Below are positions 1-5,237 of a stretch of 5,880 nt of DNA, in pieces. Source of the stretch: Bacillota bacterium (GTDB lineage: Bacteria; Bacillota; Dethiobacteria; DTU022; JAAZDR01); NCBI GenBank assembly GCA_012512705.1, contig JAAZDR010000230.1, forward strand, positions 1 through 5,880. The letters run 5' to 3'. The first letter of the stretch is position 1. Each line of letters starts with the position of its first letter. The notes below the pieces were generated by a model. That model was not told the DNA's origin. It was given only the letters and a program-made list of their open reading frames with translations, and did not search any database. A program made the translations under genes and the position numbers.

Positions 1-518
1 AGACTCTTGAACACCTGCGACAGTTAGGCTACCAGGTAGGGGCTGGATTTATGGTCGGACTTCCAGACCAAAAGGTAGAAGATTTAGCAGAAGATCTGCT
101 CTTACTGCAGAACTTAGATGTGGAGATGGCCGGGATCGGGCCCTTCATACCCCATCCCCAAACTCCTTTGGGAGATAAAAAGCAGGGCACGCTTTCTTTA
201 ACTCTCCGTGCTCTTGCAGCTGCCCGCCTGCTGATACCGTGCGCTCACCTTCCCGCAACCACGGCTATAAGAAGCATCGACCCCCAGGGATGGCTCAAAG
301 CGCTGAAAGCAGGAGCAAACGTACTGATGCTCAACCTTACTCCCCCGGTGCACAGGGAAAAGTATAAAATATACCCGGACAAATACAGCACTGGCGGAAC
401 ACCAGCATCTGTGCGGCAGACTATTACAGAGCTGATACATTCTTTAGGGAGAACCGTGGCAGAAGACCGCGGGGACAGCCCGAAACCACAATTCCAGAGA
501 TCAGAATGTCCATTATAA
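1..518 (+). CDS. hydE: HydE, [FeFe]-hydrogenase maturation radical SAM enzyme (3' part, 5' end outside window)
   Basis: The reading frame is open from base 3 to the TAA at 516-518 and gives 171 residues, about the C-terminal half of a family that is usually near 350 residues. The radical SAM CX3CX2C site therefore lies upstream of the window. What is visible matches HydE from memory: GAGFMVGLP (residues 13-21), IGPFIPHP (45-52), PATTA (84-88) and GANVLMLNLTP (104-114), all part of the barrel that encloses the active site. HydE is a cytoplasmic radical SAM enzyme that acts on the iron-CO-CN synthon made by HydG on the way to the 2Fe subcluster of the H-cluster. The ATG at 51 is internal, because conserved sequence continues upstream of it. 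After YPDK the usual accessory-cluster cysteines (CX7CX2C in Thermotoga) are absent. The only cysteines seen are in PCAHLP and four residues from the end. It is first in a hydE-hydG-hydF run; hydG begins about 26 bases later. Confidence 0.93.
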   Translation, partial: TLEHLRQLGYQVGAGFMVGLPDQKVEDLAEDLLLLQNLDVEMAGIGPFIPHPQTPLGDKKQGTLSLTLRALAAARLLIPCAHLPATTAIRSIDPQGWLKALKAGANVLMLNLTPPVHREKYKIYPDKYSTGGTPASVRQTITELIHSLGRTVAEDRGDSPKPQFQRSECPL

Positions 519-525
519 TATATTG

Positions 526-532
526 AAAGGAG
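526..532 (+). promoter_or_regulatory. Ribosome binding site of hydG (decides start)
   Basis: AAAGGAG at 526-532 is a strong Shine-Dalgarno sequence. In-frame start options are TTG at 536 (3-base spacer, too close), TTG at 539 (6 bases, good spacing, weak codon) and ATG at 545 (12 bases, long spacing, best codon). Homologous HydG N-termini begin close to the MVFIN stretch, so I take 545, with TTG 539 as a serious alternative. The difference is two residues. Confidence 0.6.
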
Positions 533-544
533 ACGTTGTTGATA

Positions 545-1954
545 ATGGTATTTATCAATGACCAAAAAATCAAGGAGCTGCTGCATGACAGCAGACGTCC
601 CACCAGTGAAGAAGTCGATAAAATTCTGGAAAAAGCACAACAAGCAAAAGGGTTAACGCATGAAGAAACAGCATCTCTTTTAAATGTTAAAGCAGAAGAA
701 GACCTACAAAAAATTTATAGCTGCGCGCATAAAATTAAAGAAGCGATTTACGGGCGCCGTATCGTTATCTTTGCCCCGCTCTATATCAGTAATTACTGTG
801 TCAACCGCTGTTATTACTGCGGCTACAATCACGATGAGAAATTCCCGCGCAAACGCTTAAATGATAAGGAGATTGAAGAGGAAGTAAAAGCTTTGCTAGC
901 CATGGGACATAAACGTATCGCCTTAGAAGCCGGGGAAGATCCGAAAAATTGCCCCATAGAGTATGTATTGGAGACGATAAAGAAGATTTACGAGGTCCGT
1001 CAGGGTAAAAACCGCATCCGGCGCATCAATGTTAACATTGCCGCCACTACCGTTAAAAACTACCGCAAACTTAAAGAAGCAGGCATCGGTACCTATATTC
1101 TCTTTCAAGAAACATATCACCGGCCCACGTATGAAAAGATGCACCCCGCTGGACCGAAATCGGATTATGAATGGCATTTAACGGCGATGGACCGTGCGAT
1201 GCAGGGCGGTATCGACGATGTGGGTATCGGCGTCCTTTTCGGCCTTTATGACTACAAATACGAGGTTTTAGCCCTACTCCAGCACGCTGAACACCTGGAA
1301 CAGGCATTCGGCGTTGGGCCGCACACGATCTCAGTCCCCCGCCTGCGCCCAGCGCGCGGGATCAACCTTGACGATTTTCCATATCTGACCACTGACCAGG
1401 ATTTTGCAAAAATCGTTGCTATCTTGCGCTTGGCTGTCCCTTATACCGGGATGATTCTTTCTACCCGCGAGCGGCCGGAATTTCGCGACCGGATTATTGA
1501 CTATGGCATCTCACAGATCAGTGCTGGTTCCTGCACCGGTGTCGGCGGCTACCGCCAAGAGCTGGAGAATAAAGAGAAAAGAAACACAGCTGCTGCCCAA
1601 GATGATACGCCGCAGTTCGACGTTTGTGACCACCGCACCCCTGACGAAATGATCAGAAGCCTTTGTGAAAACGGTTATATTCCCAGTTACTGTACTGCCT
1701 GCTACAGAACAGAGCGCACAGGAGAACGTTTTATGCGTCTAGCTAAGAGCGGGCGGATTCGCAACACCTGTCAGCCCAATGCCCTGCTGACGCTTGCAGA
1801 ATACGCTGAAGATTATGCCAGCGAAGAAACTAAAAAAGTCATTGAGGGGCTGCTAAATAAAGAGGTCGAAAATATTGCTGAACCTGAAGTACGCCAAAAG
1901 ACTAAAGAGCAGCTGCAGGAGATCAAAAAAGGAGTGCGCGATCTCTACTTTTAG
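545..1954 (+). CDS. hydG: HydG, [FeFe]-hydrogenase maturation radical SAM tyrosine lyase
   Basis: HydG cleaves L-tyrosine into p-cresol and dehydroglycine, then produces CO and cyanide bound to iron, the ligands of the H-cluster 2Fe unit. Counting from the ATG at 545, the protein is 469 residues, normal for HydG. The radical SAM cluster motif is CVNRCYYC (C85, C89, C92), a CX3CX2C site in the context APLYISNYC that is typical of HydG. The C-terminal auxiliary cluster motif is C383-X2-C386-X22-C409, the exact spacing that separates HydG from the tyrosine lyase ThiH-like relatives without the extension. GPHTISVPRLRPA carries H260, which matches the histidine that holds the labile fifth 'dangler' iron (His265 in Thermoanaerobacter italicus HydG, from memory). 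All key residues are present, so the enzyme looks functional. It sits 26 bases after hydE and 20 bases before hydF, consistent with co-transcription. Cytoplasmic. Confidence 0.97.
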   Translation: MVFINDQKIKELLHDSRRPTSEEVDKILEKAQQAKGLTHEETASLLNVKAEEDLQKIYSCAHKIKEAIYGRRIVIFAPLYISNYCVNRCYYCGYNHDEKFPRKRLNDKEIEEEVKALLAMGHKRIALEAGEDPKNCPIEYVLETIKKIYEVRQGKNRIRRINVNIAATTVKNYRKLKEAGIGTYILFQETYHRPTYEKMHPAGPKSDYEWHLTAMDRAMQGGIDDVGIGVLFGLYDYKYEVLALLQHAEHLEQAFGVGPHTISVPRLRPARGINLDDFPYLTTDQDFAKIVAILRLAVPYTGMILSTRERPEFRDRIIDYGISQISAGSCTGVGGYRQELENKEKRNTAAAQDDTPQFDVCDHRTPDEMIRSLCENGYIPSYCTACYRTERTGERFMRLAKSGRIRNTCQPNALLTLAEYAEDYASEETKKVIEGLLNKEVENIAEPEVRQKTKEQLQEIKKGVRDLYF

Positions 1955-1974
1955 TTAATAATTAGAGAGGAAAG

Positions 1975-3243
1975 ATGGTGAAACAGATGCAGAAGACACC
2001 CCAGGCGGATCGCTTGCAGATCGCCCTCTTCGGAAGGCGCAACACAGGCAAATCTAGTATCATTAATGCCCTCACCGGCCAACAGGTGGCCTTGGTCTCT
2101 GAAATTCCCGGCACAACTACGGATCCGGTTGTTAAGGCCATGGAGCTGGGGAAATTGGGGCCCGTACTCTTTATCGATACCGCGGGATTAGATGACGAAG
2201 GGACGCTGGGGGAGCTGCGTATTGCCAAAAGCAGAGCTGTCCTCGGACGCACTGATCTTATCCTCATGGTTATTGAAGCTGAAGCGAAAATTAGCGAACT
2301 GGAAGAAGAGCTTGTGCAGACAGCCAAAGAACGGCAGATCCCGCTGATCGCTGTAATTAACAAAATCGATCGCTTATCCGACGAGCAGAAAAAGTCTGTG
2401 GATTCGGAGATTAGAAACAATGTGGCTGAGCTAAAAGCATGGTTTAAGCGTAAAAAACTGCCGGCAGTCGCTGTCAGCGCCCTGACCGGCGAAGGGATCG
2501 AAAGGCTAAAGGACGTTATTATCGAAGTCCGCCCCGATAGCCAGCGTCCGCAGTCACTGCTCGGCGGACTGCTTGAGCCGGGGAAAAAGGAGACGGCAAT
2601 CCTTGTCTGCCCGATTGATAAAGCCGCCCCCAAAGGGCGGCTGATCCTTCCACAGGTGCAGACAATCCGGGCTGCGCTCGATATGAGGGCCAAGGCCTTT
2701 GTGGTTACAGAAAAAGAGCTTTCCTCCGCTCTTGAAGGGCTAAAGGCCCCCCCCTCCTTAGTGATAACCGACTCCCAGGTCTTTAACACAGTCGCTTCTA
2801 TAGTGCCGGAGACGATTCCGTTAACATCTTTTTCCATAATCTATGCCCGCTACAAAGGGGATCTCTGGACCTTTGTGGAGGGTGCACAAAAAATTGATAC
2901 CCTGCAGGGCGGGGAAAAGATTTTAATTGCTGAAGCCTGCACCCACAGGCCGATTGAAGAGGATATCGGGCGCGTAAAAATCCCCGGGCTGTTGGAAAAA
3001 AGGGTAGGGGCGAAGCTCGATTTCAGCTGGTCTGTAGGAGGCGATTTCCCGGAAAACCTGGACGAGTATCAGCTGGTTATCCACTGCGGAGGTTGTATGA
3101 TCAGCCGTGCGGCAGTTCTGCAGCGGCTGCGCGTAGTAAAAAATGCCGGTGTTCCAGTGGTCAATTACGGCGTCTGCCTCGCCTATCTTAACGGTATTCT
3201 CGAGCGGGTAATCAAGCCTTTTCGCATATCCGTTCCCGACTAG
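1975..3243 (+). CDS. hydF: HydF, [FeFe]-hydrogenase maturation GTPase and scaffold
   Basis: HydF binds the 2Fe precursor assembled with HydE and HydG and transfers it to apo-hydrogenase. The 422 residues have the usual three parts. First, an Era/TrmE-like GTPase domain (about 13-180): Walker A G20-RRNTGK-S27, switch GTTTDP (46-51), DTAG (68-71), NKID (129-132) and G5 SAL (168-170). Second, a dimerisation region (about 185-310). Third, a C-terminal cluster domain with C322-T-H324 and H370-C371-X2-C374, the CXHX(n)HCXXC signature of the [4Fe-4S] site; n is 45 here by my count, at the short end of what I remember for the family. The ATG at 1975 is chosen because GAGG (1967-1970) lies four bases upstream. 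The GTG at 1978 also fits, while the ATG at 1987 is too far. A run of eight C (2747-2754) in the middle does not break the frame. Confidence 0.96.
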   Translation: MVKQMQKTPQADRLQIALFGRRNTGKSSIINALTGQQVALVSEIPGTTTDPVVKAMELGKLGPVLFIDTAGLDDEGTLGELRIAKSRAVLGRTDLILMVIEAEAKISELEEELVQTAKERQIPLIAVINKIDRLSDEQKKSVDSEIRNNVAELKAWFKRKKLPAVAVSALTGEGIERLKDVIIEVRPDSQRPQSLLGGLLEPGKKETAILVCPIDKAAPKGRLILPQVQTIRAALDMRAKAFVVTEKELSSALEGLKAPPSLVITDSQVFNTVASIVPETIPLTSFSIIYARYKGDLWTFVEGAQKIDTLQGGEKILIAEACTHRPIEEDIGRVKIPGLLEKRVGAKLDFSWSVGGDFPENLDEYQLVIHCGGCMISRAAVLQRLRVVKNAGVPVVNYGVCLAYLNGILERVIKPFRISVPD

Positions 3244-3257
3244 ATATGTTAAGATAG

Positions 3258-3263
3258 TATAAA
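3258..3263 (+). promoter_or_regulatory. Possible -10 element upstream of the Fur-family gene
   Basis: TATAAA lies 23 bases before the GTG at 3286, in the AT-rich gap after hydF. A matching -35 box is not convincing: the hexamer at 17-base spacing is CCCGAC. The gene may therefore be read through from hydF or have its own weak promoter. Confidence 0.25.
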
Positions 3264-3271
3264 CAGGGTTT
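3261..3271. repeat. Short inverted repeat, possible operator
   Basis: AAAC-agg-GTTT is a perfect 4-bp inverted repeat with AT-rich flanks (ATAAAC and GTTTTAT). It overlaps the possible -10 element and lies 14 bases before the regulator's GTG. Fur-family proteins often repress their own gene through AT-rich palindromes placed like this. The arms are too short to exclude chance, and it does not match a Fur, PerR or Zur box that I can recall. Confidence 0.2.
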
Positions 3272-3279
3272 TATTTTTA

Positions 3280-3290
3280 AAGAAGGTGAG
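3280..3290 (+). promoter_or_regulatory. Ribosome binding site overlapping the putative GTG start of the Fur-family gene
   Basis: AAGAAGGTGAG is the only Shine-Dalgarno-like sequence here, and the GTG start at 3286-3288 lies inside it, leaving no spacer. The frame is open back to a stop at 3250-3252 but has no other ATG, GTG or TTG. The next codon at a normal distance (6 bases after AAGGTG) is ATC at 3295-3297. The start is therefore uncertain: GTG by convention, ATC by spacing. Confidence 0.45.
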
Positions 3291-3717
3291 AAAAATCAAA
3301 AGAAAAGCGGCAGAAATTCTACAGAAGGCAAATCTTAAGCGCACTGCTGGTCGTATTGCCCTGCTCACGCTCTTACTCGAGACCAAAGCCCCGTTAAGCG
3401 GCCCGGAAATTGCAGAAAAACTCAGCGATATCGATTTTAATCAGGCCAGCATCTATCGTTCGCTGGCCTCTTTTCAAGAAGCCGGGATTGTCCACAAAAT
3501 TGAAAGCGGCGATCGCGCCTCGCGATTTGCCCTTTGTGCGTGCGACACTAAGGGACACTGCCACCCGCACTTTATCTGTAACCGCTGCGGTAGAACAGAG
3601 TGCCTGGGGAATATGAGCATGCCGGAGATAAACAGTAAAAAACTGGCAAACTACCGCATAGAAGAAAAAGAATTCTACCTACGAGGGCTGTGCGACCGCT
3701 GTCTGGCGAAAAAATAA
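3286..3717 (+). CDS. Fur-superfamily metal-responsive transcriptional regulator, Zur-like ligand set
   Basis: This 143-residue protein has the full Fur layout: a winged-helix DNA-binding domain (about 1-80, recognition helix around NQASIYRSLASFQEAG, 52-67) and a dimerisation/metal domain (82-143). Structural zinc ligands are C98-X2-C101 and C136-X2-C139. The sensing region holds H70, C84, C86, H91, C92, H93, H95, E105 and C106. The VHKIES...LC...H...FICNRCG...EC layout resembles E. coli Zur (site from memory: H77, C88, H96, E111), while H93-X-H95 is shared with Fur and PerR. Cysteine at the sensing site argues for zinc over iron, but cobalt, nickel or redox sensing cannot be excluded. It normally acts as a dimer that binds an operator when metal-loaded. 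It follows hydF by 42 bases on the same strand and converges on a cobalt/nickel importer, so either neighbour could be a target. The start codon is uncertain (GTG 3286 or ATC 3295). Confidence 0.9.
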   Translation: MRKIKRKAAEILQKANLKRTAGRIALLTLLLETKAPLSGPEIAEKLSDIDFNQASIYRSLASFQEAGIVHKIESGDRASRFALCACDTKGHCHPHFICNRCGRTECLGNMSMPEINSKKLANYRIEEKEFYLRGLCDRCLAKK

Positions 3718-3728
3718 TGCTTGTGAAA

Positions 3729-5237
3729 CTAACTGCTGTCAGCTTTTAAGAACAGTGATAAAAGCTGCTGTTCTGCCTCTTCCACATTTTGCGGAATACT
3801 TACAGGCAGGCCTTGTGCCTTGAGGCTGCTGAAAAGCCGCAGAAGGGGAGGAGGTTCCAGTTTGGCCTGCTCAAGCTGCTTAAAGCTGCTGAAAACCTCC
3901 TGTGGCGAACCGCGGGCAATTATTTGTCCCTCACAGAGCAGGTAAACGGTATCAGCGATCCCAGAGACCACCTCCATATCGTGGGTAGCGATCACGAGAG
4001 AAGTTCCTTTTTCGGCATTCAAATCATTAAGCAGCTCAATGATCTCCTTCTTTGAACAGGGATCCAGGGAGTTAAACGGCTCATCCAATACCAGGAGCTT
4101 TGGCGACATGATCAGCGCACCGGCCAGCGCTACTTTTTTCTTCTGACCGCTGCTCAAATAATGGGGGATTTTATCCAGAATCCCTTCGATCCCCAGCTTC
4201 TGCGCAATCTCGCTCACCAGACGGTGCACTTCTTCCGGCGGCATCCCTTCGTTGCGTGCAGTGAAAGCGAGGTCATCGTACACGCGGGGCCCGATGATCT
4301 GTTCCTCCACATTCTGAAAAACCGCCCCGATATACCTGCGGAGGATACGGAAGTCTTTATCAGGCCTGAGCCCCATAACCTCCACTGTTCCCTCCACCGG
4401 GGAAAGGAGGCCGAGGATATGCGCAAGGATCGTCGTCTTGCCCGCTCCATTAGCCCCCAAAATGACGACCCGCTCCCCTTCCCTGACAATAAAATCAAGG
4501 CCGCAAATATTGACCTCTGTTTGGTCGGGATAGATATGCTTCAAACACTTTACTTTTACCAGCGGCTTCACGGCAGCACCTTCTCTATTGACATAATTAA
4601 AAGCGCCTAAATCTTCCTTTGAAGGTCCAGCGCATTTGTACCCGCGCAGGGAATAGATGCGGTGCATACGCTCACTGCTTTCCAAAGCATGGATAACCAG
4701 GAGAGCGAGAACTCCGATCATGCTCCTTATATTGATCGCCACGCGCCAGAGGTGATATCCCCCACGCAGCCGAACAGACTTGAACAAGTTTTCGAACTGT
4801 TCAAGTAAAATAAAGACAGAGCGGTAAGTAGCTACCAAGATATCTACAACAAGTGCCGGCAAAAATGTAGATAAAATAGAAAAAAGTTCTACATACGAGG
4901 TGGTTGAGATTAGAAGCAGCATGCTCAATGCCGCACCCACTGCCTTCAATACAATCATCGCCCCAGCAGCAGGTGAGCCCTGCGCTATTATGAGCGCAAA
5001 AAGAAGACTAAAAAAAGCAGGGTAAAGAGCAAGACGTCCTACCTGCCACAGGGGCACCCGGCTGACCAGGAATAAAACACAGAGCAGCAAAAGCGCAAAC
5101 AGCAGTTTTGCGATCTCGTTGACCGCAATGATAGCCGCTAAAAAAAAGAATAAAAGAGCCGTCTTAAGAAGGGGATTAACCTTGTGCAGCGGGCCCTGGA
5201 CGGAGTTTGCTAAGTAATCAATCTGTGCCAGCTTCAT
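3729..5237 (-). CDS. cbiQ-cbiO: CbiQ-CbiO fusion: ECF-type cobalt/nickel importer, coupling membrane subunit fused to ATPase
   Basis: One uninterrupted 502-residue frame carries two subunits that are usually separate. Residues 1 to about 205 are CbiQ (EcfT): four hydrophobic segments near 24-40, 43-59, 66-86 and 92-111, then the cytosolic coupling region with two X-R-G motifs, LRG 157-159 and LRG 197-199, which transmit ATPase motion. Residues about 225-502 are CbiO (EcfA): Walker A GANGAGKTT (261-269), Q-loop Q308, signature LSSGQ (361-365), Walker B LLVLDEP (381-387, catalytic E386), D-loop SLD (390-392) and H-loop H419. All ATPase residues are intact. Residues 200-226 form a polar linker, and I see no membrane helix after the second LRG, where many CbiQ proteins have one. 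The ATG at 5237 has GAGG six bases upstream and overlaps the end of cbiM by 20 bases, which suggests translational coupling. The CbiO half may also be made separately from an internal GTG at 4571. Substrate (Co2+ or Ni2+) is inferred from CbiM. Confidence 0.93.
   Translation of the reverse strand: MKLAQIDYLANSVQGPLHKVNPLLKTALLFFFLAAIIAVNEIAKLLFALLLLCVLFLVSRVPLWQVGRLALYPAFFSLLFALIIAQGSPAAGAMIVLKAVGAALSMLLLISTTSYVELFSILSTFLPALVVDILVATYRSVFILLEQFENLFKSVRLRGGYHLWRVAINIRSMIGVLALLVIHALESSERMHRIYSLRGYKCAGPSKEDLGAFNYVNREGAAVKPLVKVKCLKHIYPDQTEVNICGLDFIVREGERVVILGANGAGKTTILAHILGLLSPVEGTVEVMGLRPDKDFRILRRYIGAVFQNVEEQIIGPRVYDDLAFTARNEGMPPEEVHRLVSEIAQKLGIEGILDKIPHYLSSGQKKKVALAGALIMSPKLLVLDEPFNSLDPCSKKEIIELLNDLNAEKGTSLVIATHDMEVVSGIADTVYLLCEGQIIARGSPQEVFSSFKQLEQAKLEPPPLLRLFSSLKAQGLPVSIPQNVEEAEQQLLSLFLKADSS
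3740..3767. repeat. 9-bp inverted repeat at the 3' end of the cbiQ-cbiO frame
   Basis: CAGCTTTTA (3740-3748) and TAAAAGCTG (3759-3767) are perfect inverted repeats around a 10-base loop, just beyond the convergent stop codons and inside the last codons of cbiQ-cbiO. A second inverted pair, GAACAG (3750-3755) and CTGTTC (3768-3773), overlaps it and could form a competing hairpin. Such a structure could slow or protect the ends of the two convergent transcripts. Neither strand has a following T run, so I do not call it an intrinsic terminator. Confidence 0.4.
4569..4586 (-). promoter_or_regulatory. Possible internal ribosome binding site and GTG start for a separate CbiO
   Basis: On the minus strand AGAGAAGG (4586-4579) is followed after seven bases by an in-frame GTG (4571-4569), codon 223 of the fusion. 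Initiation there would give a 280-residue protein starting MKPLVKVK, just where a stand-alone CbiO begins and with a normal CbiO length. Sequence and spacing are those of a real start site, but use is unproven; the gene could be making both the fusion and free ATPase. Confidence 0.45.

Noticed and set aside
51..518. ATG at 51 as the start of a short independent gene
   Set aside because: HydE-conserved sequence continues in frame to base 3 at the window edge, so this Met is internal.
198..643. Minus-strand frames opposite the hydE/hydG junction
   Set aside because: They overlap two well-supported genes and show no recognisable protein features.
1962..2837. Long minus-strand frame of 291 codons opposite hydF
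   Set aside because: It is fully antisense to a clearly functional hydF, its translation is Ser/Ile-rich with no recognisable domain, and it follows from the codon bias of the real gene.
3740..3773. Bidirectional intrinsic terminator between the convergent genes
   Set aside because: The stem is AT-containing and has no T run after it on either strand, so it is recorded only as an inverted repeat.
4161..4610. Plus-strand frames of up to 149 codons opposite the ATPase half of cbiQ-cbiO
   Set aside because: They are antisense to intact Walker A, signature and Walker B coding sequence and show no domain or ribosome binding site.
5140..5147. Run of eight A in the 5' part of cbiQ-cbiO (T8 on the coding strand) as a frameshift site
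   Set aside because: It encodes the Phe-rich first membrane segment, the frame is continuous through it, and no stimulatory structure is evident.
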